Position numbers and translations under genes: made by a program. Below, piece after piece: positions 7,325 to 16,702 of a DNA stretch of 64,000 bases (position 1 is its first letter; each line of letters starts with the position of its first letter). The DNA is taken from positions 806,001 to 870,000 of the forward strand of contig NZ_FOCL01000001.1 of NCBI RefSeq assembly GCF_900110105.1, written 5' to 3'. The stretch is from Mucilaginibacter gossypiicola. Lineage in GTDB: Bacteria; Bacteroidota; Bacteroidia; Sphingobacteriales; Sphingobacteriaceae. The notes beneath the pieces are model-generated. The model was not told the DNA's origin and made no database searches. It saw only the letters and a list, made by a program, of their open reading frames with translations.

Positions 7325-8953
7325 TTATTCCTCTTTAAAATACCCTTCGGTTTGATAGACAAATTTTAAAGTCAACCACCACGCATAGATGGCATAATGC
7401 TCGATACGGCGTTCATCCATGAAGCCATGCATCAATTCATTTCTAAAATTAACATTGGAGCTATCAAGGAAAAAACTTTGTAACTCCACTATAACCTCCT
7501 CGCCAAATACGCCGGTTAACTTTTGCAGTACCCCGCCAAATGTGTTTTCAAACTCTTCGTCTTGGTTGTAGTTCGTTACCGATATTTTTTTTAGCTCAGC
7601 CACATGCCGAAAGCTATTCTCAAGCTGAGGAACTAATAAGTGAGCCGACAATAAAAAATCGTTTTCAAAACCTGCAGCCAAACCACGTGCATAAATCCTA
7701 AGCCGGCTATTGGGTATAAAGGAACTTTTTATATCCACCAGATTCTGTAGCATAAATTCTTCCGGTGGGATACCAAAAATATCCATCTTATTTTTGATCA
7801 TTTTCAAGAGGATAATCAATATTTCTCTGGCATTTAACCGTGCTTCATTCATTTTAGCAGCGTCGCCCTTAGTTGTACCGATTGGCTTGCCTTTAGTGGA
7901 CAATCGGATATAAGTATCAAAAAATTGATCGAAAAATGTGGGTTCCGGCTTTGCGCCAGAAGGATTAAAAAGACTTTCTGTTAAAACAGGTATGCCTAAC
8001 AACGTTCGCCAACCATCTTGAAAACTATTAATATTCATCTGGTTAACGGTTTCAAGAAGTTTGTCGTAATCAATTTCCGGGCTTATTTTAGCACCACCAA
8101 CCGCTACCATTTTGATGTCATCCAATCGTGCAGCTTCCAATTTCGCGATTAAACGTTTTTTTACTTCCTGGCCTTCCTGAACATCGAAAACCAAATTCAG
8201 CGCAGCAGACAATTTATTTGAAAGTGTTGGATAATATGTATTGGGCTGACGTTCGGCAACAATCTGATCAGCTTCCTGCTCCAAAACAAGTGCAGCTTGA
8301 ACATGGCGTTCTTGCTCATTAAACACGCCTATGCCCTGTAACCCATCTACACACCAAATTGCAGATTGATATTCCCTTTTTGACAAATATTCAGCTTTAC
8401 GTTTCTCTAACAGATTTTTAAGCAGATTCTGGCTTTCTTCCTTGCCAAAAACAATTGTTAACTCAAAACAAATCCGGGAAAGCCAATAAGGAGAAGGTTT
8501 GCTCACAAGGATAGGTTTAAGGCGGTCAAAAATATCGGTTAACTGCCCACTAAATATTGCCTTTGCTTGTTTGATAACTGCCAGGTATCTAACCAAATAC
8601 TCGAAATCTTCTTTGATCGAAAAAATATCATAATAGTAGCCAGCGACATTTTTGAGATGTTTGCCAATCAGTGTGCGATTAAGTACTATTTGTATATCCA
8701 GTACTCTGGCAAGTAATTCTTTATTATTAGTAATTGGTATGATGTCGATTTTAGTAAAGCGCTCTACCGTTTCGGGTTTATAATTTTCCCTGAGCATTTC
8801 TTCGCTAATCTGTCTGAGATCCATTTTCAGGATTAGCAGCAAATCGTCGATCAATTGCTTATCGAAATCACTTTTATTTTGAAGCTGCCAAATCGCAGCA
8901 TGTAATTTACCTTTAAAAATGCCGTCAGGCACGGTTAACTGAACTTGTTCCAT
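7325..8953 (-). CDS. DUF4209-like protein with HEPN-type RX4H motif
   Basis: A 542-aa protein. I prefer the ATG at 8953 because the 32 residues upstream in the open frame are Cys-rich and unlike the rest. The long N-terminal part is helical and repeat-like (LLKNLLEKRKAEYLSKREYQ region). The C-terminus carries LSAHLLVPQLENSFRHVAEL and then FRNELMHGFMDERRIEHY, with Arg504 and His509 as RX4H. This arrangement resembles DUF4209, a HEPN-like C-terminal domain (family recalled, not searched). It faces the other RX4H protein across a hairpin. Either could be an RNase effector. No MNT nucleotidyltransferase antitoxin is adjacent. Confidence 0.6.
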   Translation of the reverse strand: MEQVQLTVPDGIFKGKLHAAIWQLQNKSDFDKQLIDDLLLILKMDLRQISEEMLRENYKPETVERFTKIDIIPITNNKELLARVLDIQIVLNRTLIGKHLKNVAGYYYDIFSIKEDFEYLVRYLAVIKQAKAIFSGQLTDIFDRLKPILVSKPSPYWLSRICFELTIVFGKEESQNLLKNLLEKRKAEYLSKREYQSAIWCVDGLQGIGVFNEQERHVQAALVLEQEADQIVAERQPNTYYPTLSNKLSAALNLVFDVQEGQEVKKRLIAKLEAARLDDIKMVAVGGAKISPEIDYDKLLETVNQMNINSFQDGWRTLLGIPVLTESLFNPSGAKPEPTFFDQFFDTYIRLSTKGKPIGTTKGDAAKMNEARLNAREILIILLKMIKNKMDIFGIPPEEFMLQNLVDIKSSFIPNSRLRIYARGLAAGFENDFLLSAHLLVPQLENSFRHVAELKKISVTNYNQDEEFENTFGGVLQKLTGVFGEEVIVELQSFFLDSSNVNFRNELMHGFMDERRIEHYAIYAWWLTLKFVYQTEGYFKEE

Positions 8954-9165
8954 GGTGATTGAAATTATAGAACAAATTACGTAAATAGATGCGCAGTCTA
9001 TCTGCGCAGTAAAATCAAAACAAACTCTAAGGTTGTTTTGACAATTCATCCCTTACCATAAAACGGTCGTTTACCACTCAAAGAGATGGCGTCAACTATG
9101 TATTATGTTAAGAAACTGATATGCTTAAAAAGCCTTAGTTTGAGGTATATCGTATTGACCGCGTT

Positions 9166-9939
9166 TTACTCAAATAATTGCTGACTTCCAGTATAATATG
9201 TCTTACGTTTATCAAGTTCTGCTTTAAGAATAGGTTCACCGTTAAGCGTAAGTGTTTGTTTCGGGCGGTGTACCTGTAAAAAATCGCGCTCTTTTTCAGT
9301 GATGGTGTCCGGGAAAAGAAAAAGAATGTGATTTTCAGCATCTGTTAATACTCCTCTGATTGCCTGACTAAGGATTTCAATATTGCTCTCAGGAATTTTA
9401 TTGGCTTTTGAAAAAGGCGATATTTTTGCGGCGTAAAGGATTTCATCCACATAAGCGTTACCTATACCCTGAACTGTTTTACCATCGGTCAATACCGTTT
9501 TGATCGGCTTTGCACTTTTTTTCAAAGCAGATTGCAGATAGCCATCCGGCATTTGCATGGCATCGGGCACTGGGGAGATAACCGGATCAAGGGTTAACAT
9601 TACTGATTTTTGCCAGTCTGTTATTGCTAACCCGGTACCATCAGAAAACAGCAATTCCACGATAGTAAACTTGTTTTCATTCTTGCCTTCATACCAGTGC
9701 ATTGAGCCATAAAGCATCAGATGTAGTCCCAATAGGTGATTTTGCCCGAACTCAAAGAATAGCTGTTTGCCGATTCGTTTCACTGCCGTTAATACTTGGC
9801 CTGTAAGGGCTGCATCAAAATCGGCTTCAGTCGTTTTGATTTTGCGGGAAACAAGTATATGGATAGCGGTAAGCGATTTACCAACAAGGCGTTTGGTCAG
9901 GTTCGCGCTAAATACGTTCAAATCTGGAATTTCAGGCAT
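9166..9939 (-). CDS. Fpg/Nei-family DNA glycosylase, zincless form
   Basis: Bifunctional base-excision repair glycosylase/AP lyase (257 aa). Catalytic Pro2 and Glu3 are present (MPEIPDL), Lys58 lies in RIGKQL, and the H2TH helix region reads GIGNAYVDEILYAAKISPF. The C-terminal zinc finger is replaced: the usual four cysteines are absent and the end reads DKRKTYYTGSQQLFE, which mimics the finger's beta-hairpin without metal, as in the zincless finger of NEIL1-type enzymes (family knowledge). It forms a tight minus-strand group with the 75-aa gene and the DUF72 gene. Substrate (8-oxoG, FaPy or oxidised pyrimidine) cannot be told. Confidence 0.85.
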   Translation of the reverse strand: MPEIPDLNVFSANLTKRLVGKSLTAIHILVSRKIKTTEADFDAALTGQVLTAVKRIGKQLFFEFGQNHLLGLHLMLYGSMHWYEGKNENKFTIVELLFSDGTGLAITDWQKSVMLTLDPVISPVPDAMQMPDGYLQSALKKSAKPIKTVLTDGKTVQGIGNAYVDEILYAAKISPFSKANKIPESNIEILSQAIRGVLTDAENHILFLFPDTITEKERDFLQVHRPKQTLTLNGEPILKAELDKRKTYYTGSQQLFE

Positions 9940-9954
9940 AAGAATTTGCTTTAA

Positions 9955-10182
9955 TTATTTGTATTCACTTTCGACGTGCAAGCCGATTTCTTCGATGATT
10001 GAGTCCGGCAATATAACCCCGGATTCCTGTATCCACGTCCAATCATCCGTATGAGCGATCGTCGCCATAAACCGGCCATCGAAAATCACCTCATAACCTT
10101 GTGGCTGCATGACTACCTTACAGTTCACGACTTTTCCAGCATAAACCAAATCAAAATTAAATGCTGGGTTTTGCTCTTCCAT
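9955..10182 (-). CDS. small conserved-looking hypothetical protein, 75 aa
   Basis: No recognised family. The 75 residues read as a compact beta-rich domain (VYAGKVVNCKVVMQPQGYEV, then IFDGRFMATIAHTDDWTW). It has no membrane segment. It lies 15 bp upstream of the Fpg/Nei gene and 6 bp downstream of the DUF72 gene on the same strand, so it is almost surely co-transcribed with them. Confidence 0.65.
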   Translation of the reverse strand: MEEQNPAFNFDLVYAGKVVNCKVVMQPQGYEVIFDGRFMATIAHTDDWTWIQESGVILPDSIIEEIGLHVESEYK

Positions 10183-10188
10183 TATTAT

Positions 10189-11079
10189 TTAATCAAGGGT
10201 GTTTCCTGGCAGATTGATATTTAGGCCCAGTTGGTTATTGAGCGTTGTTATAAAAAATTGATACAAGGATAGCGAAGGTGCGTCACCGGCATGAATAAAA
10301 AAGTATAGTGACTGAAGTCCCTTTTCCTTCCATATTTTCAGACGTTTGGCCCACTCTTCCAATCTTAGATAATCTATACGATCATCACCACAGGCGACAA
10401 AACGGATAAACGCATGTGGCGTAGGTAATTCCATGTGCAGGCAATCCCTTCTACCCAGGGTATCAGTGATAACCGCGCCTATGTTTGTTTCTTTCAAAAA
10501 ACTAAAAAGATCACCTCTATGCCGGGGATCAATCCAGTTTTTATTTCTGACCTCAACAAATAGCGGAACGTCGGTTGGCAAAGTAACTAAGTATGCTTTG
10601 AGGTCGGAAAAGGTTTTTGGTGAAGTACCTTCGGCCATTTGAAGAAATACAGGACCAAGATTTTCCCTTAACACCGCGATGCTCGTGTAAAATTCGTCCG
10701 TTTGCTGTTCTACATTTTTGAACCTGCGGATATGGGTAATGCTCTGCGGGAACTTCGGGCAAAATTTAAAATCTGCCCTGTCCCTGACCAACTCTTTCCA
10801 GGCGGCCATTCGTTCCGGCGGCATCGTCTGATAAAAAGTGGCGTTGAGTTCGATGGCATTAAAGTGCCTGACGTAATATTGTAGGAAATCCTTGTCTTTG
10901 GTGTAATGGGGATAGATGACTCCTGACCAATTTTTATACCCCCACTTAGGTGCCCCAACATGCGCTACAAACGGGTTGGCATTCTCTTCGCTTGCTAATG
11001 TGGCCGTGGTCAGGTTAGTATCTGCCGGTAAATGATAATCGAAGCTTGAAATATCTATATTTTCTTTCCCAAAGTTCAT
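10189..11079 (-). CDS. DUF72 family protein (YecE-like)
   Basis: A 296-aa TIM-barrel protein of the DUF72/YecE family, function unproven. Family signatures are VGAPKWGYKNWSGVIYP at about 40-56, HFNAIELNATFYQTMP, FKFCPKFPQSITHIRRF, and VFLQMAEGT near the middle. Length is normal (about 250-300 aa). It leads a minus-strand group with the 75-aa gene and the Fpg/Nei glycosylase and follows the SRAP gene by 60 bp, placing it among DNA repair genes. Confidence 0.9.
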   Translation of the reverse strand: MNFGKENIDISSFDYHLPADTNLTTATLASEENANPFVAHVGAPKWGYKNWSGVIYPHYTKDKDFLQYYVRHFNAIELNATFYQTMPPERMAAWKELVRDRADFKFCPKFPQSITHIRRFKNVEQQTDEFYTSIAVLRENLGPVFLQMAEGTSPKTFSDLKAYLVTLPTDVPLFVEVRNKNWIDPRHRGDLFSFLKETNIGAVITDTLGRRDCLHMELPTPHAFIRFVACGDDRIDYLRLEEWAKRLKIWKEKGLQSLYFFIHAGDAPSLSLYQFFITTLNNQLGLNINLPGNTLD

Positions 11080-11139
11080 AGGTCGAAGTTATGTAATGAT
11101 TTTAAAAAATATGGGGCTTAGTCTTCGGGTTGCACGTGA

Positions 11140-11943
11140 TCAGAACAAATTGGATTGCACTTGAGGAGGTTCATCCTGGTCGTAAACAGGCAACTTTCCA
11201 CCCCAATCGTAGAACGCGTCCCGCTCTTTACCCTCCGGCTGTGCTTTACCTCCCCGAATCGAGAATACCGGATAGTGCTTAATTTGATCCGATGGAATGC
11301 TATAGTGAAAGATTTCATCAATATCATCATCGCTTAAGTCATCCAATACCCATGCCTGTTCCATTTCTTTAGTCAGAAATAAAGGCATGCGGTGTTTGTT
11401 GTCGCCATCGTTATGAATCCAGCTCATCTTCTCGTTAGCCCCGCGAGTGAGCATGGCGAATGAAGCAAAACTGTATATTTCGCCCGTAGAATGATCGACC
11501 TCCTGACTTACCTGGTACAATGCCGGAACATAAAACTGTTCACGACCAACGAGGCTGACATGATATGGGATTTTGTTTTTAAAGCCTTGAACTTTACGAT
11601 GTTCATAGATACCGGTTGCCGGAATAAGGCAGCGGTTCTTGCGTAACTTATACCAATAGGATCTTTTATCTTCAATGACACGCTCGGAGCGTGCATTTAC
11701 GTAGTTTCTTCGTTGTATTTGCCGTTGCTTGGGATCGTCAACAAATATCGGCACAACACCCCAACTCATATTAGCCAATGCCAGCATCTGCCGGTTAACT
11801 ACTATTGGATGAGTGGGAAAGCTCTCGCATGTCACATGGATCATATCATTTGGATAATGCGCCAGATCGGGCGACAGTTTGATTCCTTGGAAATCCTTGG
11901 TGACTATTTGTATTTCTGAATGAAAGCTAATATCCCTGCACAT
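11140..11943 (-). CDS. SOS response-associated peptidase (SRAP, YedK/HMCES family)
   Basis: This family binds abasic sites in single-stranded DNA and cross-links to them through Cys2, shielding the site. The start MCRDISF gives Cys2 directly after the initiator Met, which fixes the start at 11943. Other signatures are NARSERV, the active-site region IPATGIYEHRKV with the conserved Glu, and KHRMPLFL with the conserved His. The 267-aa length is a little above the usual 220-240. It lies 6 bp after the 162-aa gene on the same strand and is divergent from dinB-dnaE, a common grouping on Bacteroidota elements. Confidence 0.93.
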   Translation of the reverse strand: MCRDISFHSEIQIVTKDFQGIKLSPDLAHYPNDMIHVTCESFPTHPIVVNRQMLALANMSWGVVPIFVDDPKQRQIQRRNYVNARSERVIEDKRSYWYKLRKNRCLIPATGIYEHRKVQGFKNKIPYHVSLVGREQFYVPALYQVSQEVDHSTGEIYSFASFAMLTRGANEKMSWIHNDGDNKHRMPLFLTKEMEQAWVLDDLSDDDIDEIFHYSIPSDQIKHYPVFSIRGGKAQPEGKERDAFYDWGGKLPVYDQDEPPQVQSNLF

Positions 11944-11949
11944 GAGAAT

Positions 11950-12438
11950 TTATTTAATCATATCATAAAAGAGCGCCGTGTGACTTTGATCGCCTGAACT
12001 GATCTCCGCTTTTAATCGCCCGTATTCAACAAATATACGCACATCGTAGTGATCTTCCTTTTTCATGCGGATATGATGGATATACGCTGAAACGGCTTTG
12101 GCATAGGCTTTTTGCAAACGTGCTTCATGTTTCGCATCAATGGTACCGGCAAAAAAAACGCCGATACCTTCAGCCGGCTTGAGCAGTTTGATTATATTTT
12201 GATATTGAGTGAGATCGAGCAGGTTTTGTGCTTTACCTTCATTAGAACGCAATTCACGTTCATGCAAATGCGCTTCATATTCCTGTTCATAAGCGGAAAG
12301 CAGAAACGTTTTCTGTAAGGGCTGTCCAGGCCATTGAAAACGCTGGATGACCACATGCGGTTTACCCATCGCCATCAGTTTCCGGATCGTATCCTCCTTG
12401 ATGCGTAAAAATGGATTATAAAACAAGTTATCAGCCAT
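11950..12438 (-). CDS. hypothetical protein linked to SRAP and dinB, 162 aa
   Basis: Family not recognised. It is a soluble protein of 162 aa with an early stretch KPHVVIQRFQWPGQPLQKTF and a C-terminal beta-rich part (YDVRIFVEYGRLKAEISSGD). It is the first gene of the leftward arm of a divergent pair with dinB and is followed after 6 bp by the SRAP gene, so co-expression with the mutagenesis cassette is likely. A role in translesion synthesis or DNA damage handling is inferred from context only. Confidence 0.7.
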   Translation of the reverse strand: MADNLFYNPFLRIKEDTIRKLMAMGKPHVVIQRFQWPGQPLQKTFLLSAYEQEYEAHLHERELRSNEGKAQNLLDLTQYQNIIKLLKPAEGIGVFFAGTIDAKHEARLQKAYAKAVSAYIHHIRMKKEDHYDVRIFVEYGRLKAEISSGDQSHTALFYDMIK

Positions 12439-12476
12439 TTAGCCTATCCTCCAAAATTATTTTCAAATATAAACAA

Positions 12477-12530
12477 TTTGCTAATATTTTTAGTATTAGT
12501 TTTGTTCTCCGTTTTCTAAACGAACAAAAT
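12477..12530 (+). promoter_or_regulatory. divergent promoter region with nested dyads upstream of dinB
   Basis: The 144-bp gap between the divergent genes holds three symmetric signals. CTAATA/TATTAG flank 12481-12499, TTTTGTTC (12500-12507) mirrors GAACAAAA (12522-12529), and CGTTT/AAACG lies inside. A Bacteroidota-type -7 box, TAGTTTTG (12497-12504, TAnnTTTG), overlaps them, with TTTG at 12477-12480 as a possible upstream box at short spacing. Repressor binding over the promoter, possibly LexA-like and damage-inducible, is a reasonable inference. Confidence 0.45.
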
Positions 12531-12582
12531 CAATCATGATGTGATTAAAAACTGATCGTGTAATAATAATTCAAGGGCATAA

Positions 12583-13740
12583 ATGAGCACAGACCGCCAA
12601 ATCATTCACATGGACCAGGATGCATTTTTCGTATCCGTCGAAGTTCGCAAAAATCCTGAACTGATAGGCAAGCCGGTAATCATCGGTAGTTTGTCGGATC
12701 GCGGTGTAGTGGCCTCGTGTAGCTATGAAGCACGAAAATTTGGTATTCACTCCGCCATGCCCGCAAGGATGGCCCGTATGCTTTGTCCTCATGGCATCTG
12801 GATCAGAGGCAATATGGATGAGTATTCCAAAGCATCCCATGAGATCACGGATATCCTTAAAGCAAATGTGCCGCTGATTGAAAAAGCCAGTATTGACGAG
12901 CATTATATCGATATGACCGGCATGGACAAGCATTTCGGAACCCTGCGTTATGCTAAAGAATTGCGCGCCATGGTCATGAAAGAAACGGCGTTGCCCATAT
13001 CATTCGGGTTATCGGTCAATAAAATAGTTTCCAAAATGGCCACCAACGAATGTAAGCCAAATGGGGAACTGAATATAGAAAAGGCTGTTGTACAGCCTTT
13101 CTTAAACCCTTTGTCCATTCGGAAAATCCCCGGTTTGGGCGAGAAAACCTTTGTGAAACTGAGTGATATGGGTATCAAGCGGATTCACGAACTGGCGCAG
13201 GTACATCCCGAATACATGAACAGCATACTGGGAAAGAATGGTATTTGGCTGTTACAGAAAGCGCAGGGTATCGATGAATCGCCGATCATTCCTTACCAGG
13301 AGCAAAAATCCATCGGTACGCAATCCACATTCAAAAATGATAGTATCGACCTGGTATCGATTAATTATTTACTAACCTCTATGGTGATGGATCTGGCTTT
13401 CGAGCTGCGCCAAAAGCAAAAACAGGCCGCTTGTGTAACCGTGACAGTGCGTTATTCGACGCGGGAAGATGTGACGAAACAGGCCACTATCCCTTATACT
13501 GCTTTGGATGCTCCGCTCATCAAAAAGGTTAAAGAGCTTTTTAAACAGGCTTATCAAAAGCGATTGCTTATACGTCTGGTTGGTGTGCGGTTATCCAATC
13601 TGGTCAATGGCTTTGAACAGATAGATTTATACACGGAATCAGAAGAACAATACAGTCTTTGCCAGGCGATGGATAAAATCCGTCGCCGGTTTGGCCCCGA
13701 TGCCATCAAGCTGGCGTCAGGTATCAATCTTAATTTATAG
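12583..13740 (+). CDS. dinB: DNA polymerase IV, Y-family translesion polymerase
   Basis: Error-prone polymerase for bypass of damaged bases (385 aa). Catalytic acidic residues are in IHMDQDAFF (about 9-16) and KASIDEHYIDMTG (about 102-114). The little-finger region follows QEKSIGTQSTF, and helix-hairpin-helix residues read IRKIPGLGEKTFVKLSDMGI. QIDLY near 345 is a candidate clamp-binding motif. dnaE starts 6 bp downstream, so the two are one operon. Together with SRAP across the divergent promoter this resembles an ImuB/DnaE2-like mutagenesis cassette, but with a canonical catalytic DinB rather than an inactive ImuB. Confidence 0.95.
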   Translation: MSTDRQIIHMDQDAFFVSVEVRKNPELIGKPVIIGSLSDRGVVASCSYEARKFGIHSAMPARMARMLCPHGIWIRGNMDEYSKASHEITDILKANVPLIEKASIDEHYIDMTGMDKHFGTLRYAKELRAMVMKETALPISFGLSVNKIVSKMATNECKPNGELNIEKAVVQPFLNPLSIRKIPGLGEKTFVKLSDMGIKRIHELAQVHPEYMNSILGKNGIWLLQKAQGIDESPIIPYQEQKSIGTQSTFKNDSIDLVSINYLLTSMVMDLAFELRQKQKQAACVTVTVRYSTREDVTKQATIPYTALDAPLIKKVKELFKQAYQKRLLIRLVGVRLSNLVNGFEQIDLYTESEEQYSLCQAMDKIRRRFGPDAIKLASGINLNL

Positions 13741-13746
13741 TGAGCC

Positions 13747-16689
13747 ATGTATCTGAATGTCCACTCCCAATATAGCTTACGCTACGGCACAATGTCGATC
13801 CCGGCATTAGTGGAGGAAGCTATTGCGCGTGGTGTAACGCAAATGGTGCTCACGGATATTAACAATTCAACGGGTATTATGGAGTTTATGCGGGAGTGCG
13901 ATGAGAAAGGCATTAAGCCCATTGCCGGCATGGAGTTCAGGCGGGATAAAAAGCTGCTATATTTCGGCATTGCGCGGAACAAGGAAGGAATGAAGGAGTT
14001 GAATGATTACCTGACCGAACACAACCTGGAGCAGAAGCCCCTACCTGACCTCGCACCAGCGTTTACAAATGCTTATATCGTTTACCCATACGGCCACCAG
14101 GAACCGCTGAAAGAAAATGAATACCTGGGCATTCGTTACCATCAGCTTAACCGGTTGTTTAACACTGATCTGACAGGCATCAAACAGAAACTCCTGGCTC
14201 TACAGCCGGTGTTCGTAAACGATAAGATCGAATATCGCTTACATGAATATTTGCGGGGTATTGATCTGAACGTCGTACTGACCGAGGTTACACCGGACGA
14301 TAAATGTGCGCCAACTGATATGTTTCTTCCGCCAGGACAGTTAGAGGCTAAGTTTGCCCGGTATGCTTTTATACTGGATAATACACGCAACCTCATGAAC
14401 AGCTGTGTGATGGATTATCCCAAAGGTCGCATCAATTTAAATCGGAGAACATTCACCGGTAACAAAAAAAACGACCGGGAGTTGCTGGAGAAGCTGGCCT
14501 TGAGCGGTATGGAATACCGTTATGGTAAATCTGACAAAGAGGCGTTGCGCCGGGTTAGGCATGAATTGAAGGTTATTTATGAATTGGACTTTTGCGCCTA
14601 CTTCCTCATCACCTGGGATATTATCCGGTATTCCAGTTCTCAGGGCTATTACCATGTTGGCCGGGGTTCTGGCGCTAACAGCATTGTCGCGTATTGCCTG
14701 AAAATAACTGATGTGGACCCGATTGAGCTGAACCTTTATTTTGAACGGTTCCTGAATGCGCAACGGACCTCACCGCCTGATTTTGATATCGACTATTCCT
14801 GGGATGAACGGGAAGATGTGCAGGATTATATATTTAAGCGCTACGGCAGTCAGCATACTGCCTTATTAGGCACGATGTCAACTTTCAAAGATCGGAGCAT
14901 TATCCGCGAAATTGGCAAAGTAATGGGCCTGCCCAAAGCTGAAATTGATGGTTTTACTGATCCAACCAGGCTGGCTTTCAATCGTGATAACGATGCCTTT
15001 AAAAAGATCACCGCCATTTATGAGCGGATGGCCAATATGCCTAACCAGCGCTCGATTCATGCCGGTGGCGTGCTGATTACAGAAGAACCCATTACTTATT
15101 ATACCGCGCTTGATCTGCCTCCAAAAGGGATGGCTACCGTACAGTGGGATATGTACGAAGCGGAGAAGATTGGATTTGACAAATATGATATCCTCAGTCA
15201 GCGGGGAATCGGACATATTAAAATGGCGGTTCAACTGGTTGAGGAAAATCAACAACGTAAGATTGACATTCACCAGGTCAAAAATTTCATGAAAGATCCG
15301 GTGGTCAACGCCAATTTGCGGGTTGGAAACACGAAAGGTTGTTTTTATATCGAGTCTCCGGCAATGATCCAGCTAAACCGTAAGCTGGGGTGTGATAGTT
15401 ATCTCGTGTTGGTCGCCGCAAGTTCGATTATCCGGCCAGGCGTAGCCAGTTCCGGAATGATGGGCGAGTATATTAAAAATCATCACGCACCGGACCAAGT
15501 GAAATACCTGCATCCGGTGATGAAAGAACAGCTTGAAGAGACCTATGGTGTGATGGTGTACCAGGAGGATGTAATTAAAGTTTGTATTCATTTCGCAGGC
15601 ATGGACGGAACGGATGCGGATATCCTCCGGCGCGGCATGAGCGGCAAATACCGTTCAAACAAAGAATTTGACCGGTTGGTGGAGCGTTTCCATGAAGGTG
15701 CGTTGAATTTGGGCCGTCCGGAGGCAGTAGTTAAAGAGGTGTGGCGGCAGGTTGCCTCTTTTGCGGGTTACAGTTTTTCCAAAGCACATTCGGCCAGCTT
15801 TGCTGTAGAAAGCTATCAAAGCCTTCACCTGAAGACCTATTTTCCGCGGGAGTTCATGGTTGCAGTGCTGAATAATTACGGGGGATTTTATGACCGGGCG
15901 TTGTACGTGCAGGAGTTGCAAAGGTCGGGAGGCATTGTTCATTTGCCATGCGTGAATAACAGTGACAGCCTGGTGAATATTTCAGGAGTCGATGTTTATC
16001 TGGGATTTGTCGGTATTCACGGCCTAAATGAGGAACTTATTGAAATGATCCCGGCAGAACGCCGTCAAAATGGGTCATATCAAAGCTTAGAAGATTTTGT
16101 AAAAAGAACGGGGATTGGTTTAGAGCAAACGATCACGCTGATTCGTGTTGGTGCGCTACGATTTACAGGAAAAAGTAAAAAGGAACTGCTTTGGGCGATA
16201 CACCTGTTATTAGGTGCGAAAACAAAGCCTAATAATAATGCGGAGTTATTTAAGGTTGAAACTAAGAATTACTCCCTTCCTGTTTTGGTCAATACGCGGT
16301 TAGAGAATGCGTATCATGAACTGGAGTTGCTGGGTTTTCCCGTTAGCATGACCATGTTTGAACTTTTGCAAACAGATTACAGAGGTGAAATCTGTGCGAA
16401 TGATCTGATCAATCATGTTGGCCAGCAGGTAAAAATGGTAGGCCTGTACGTATGTGAAAAAACAGTTCATACGAAATACAATCAAAAAATGTGGTTTGGT
16501 AACTTTCTCGATGTAGAAGGCAACACATTCGACACGGTACACTTTCCTAACAATACCCCTACTTATCCATTTCGTGGGGCCGGATGTTATTTGATACTTG
16601 GGAAAGTTGTTGCAGAGTTTGGGTTTGCCAGTTTAGAAGTGCTCAAATTTGCCAAACTGCCAATCTTCCCAAATCCCGTAATTTCTTAA
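13747..16689 (+). CDS. DNA polymerase III alpha subunit, short DnaE2/ImuC-like form
   Basis: C-family polymerase of 980 aa, clearly shorter than replicative DnaE (about 1150 or more). The N-terminal PHP domain begins YLNVHSQYSLRYGT. The palm contains VGRGSGANSIVAYCLKITDVD and the catalytic Asp triad region PPDFDIDYSWDERE at about 341-354. A fingers/HhH part includes FSKAHSASFAVESYQSLHLK, and a C-terminal OB-fold follows GQQVKMVGLYVCEKTVH. It is co-transcribed with dinB (6-bp gap) and followed by a 77-aa gene. Short length and company point to a damage-tolerance polymerase rather than the replicative one; ordinary replicative DnaE would normally lie elsewhere in the chromosome. Confidence 0.93.
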   Translation: MYLNVHSQYSLRYGTMSIPALVEEAIARGVTQMVLTDINNSTGIMEFMRECDEKGIKPIAGMEFRRDKKLLYFGIARNKEGMKELNDYLTEHNLEQKPLPDLAPAFTNAYIVYPYGHQEPLKENEYLGIRYHQLNRLFNTDLTGIKQKLLALQPVFVNDKIEYRLHEYLRGIDLNVVLTEVTPDDKCAPTDMFLPPGQLEAKFARYAFILDNTRNLMNSCVMDYPKGRINLNRRTFTGNKKNDRELLEKLALSGMEYRYGKSDKEALRRVRHELKVIYELDFCAYFLITWDIIRYSSSQGYYHVGRGSGANSIVAYCLKITDVDPIELNLYFERFLNAQRTSPPDFDIDYSWDEREDVQDYIFKRYGSQHTALLGTMSTFKDRSIIREIGKVMGLPKAEIDGFTDPTRLAFNRDNDAFKKITAIYERMANMPNQRSIHAGGVLITEEPITYYTALDLPPKGMATVQWDMYEAEKIGFDKYDILSQRGIGHIKMAVQLVEENQQRKIDIHQVKNFMKDPVVNANLRVGNTKGCFYIESPAMIQLNRKLGCDSYLVLVAASSIIRPGVASSGMMGEYIKNHHAPDQVKYLHPVMKEQLEETYGVMVYQEDVIKVCIHFAGMDGTDADILRRGMSGKYRSNKEFDRLVERFHEGALNLGRPEAVVKEVWRQVASFAGYSFSKAHSASFAVESYQSLHLKTYFPREFMVAVLNNYGGFYDRALYVQELQRSGGIVHLPCVNNSDSLVNISGVDVYLGFVGIHGLNEELIEMIPAERRQNGSYQSLEDFVKRTGIGLEQTITLIRVGALRFTGKSKKELLWAIHLLLGAKTKPNNNAELFKVETKNYSLPVLVNTRLENAYHELELLGFPVSMTMFELLQTDYRGEICANDLINHVGQQVKMVGLYVCEKTVHTKYNQKMWFGNFLDVEGNTFDTVHFPNNTPTYPFRGAGCYLILGKVVAEFGFASLEVLKFAKLPIFPNPVIS

Positions 16690-16702
16690 ACGCAATATAA
16701 CA

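Noticed and set aside
6057..8953. Classic HEPN-MNT toxin-antitoxin pair
   Set aside because: Neither protein shows an MNT nucleotidyltransferase motif (GSxxRG-type), and both carry HEPN-like motifs.
9135..9341. 68-aa minus-strand frame overlapping Fpg/Nei
   Set aside because: Overlaps the C-terminus of a well supported gene in another frame.
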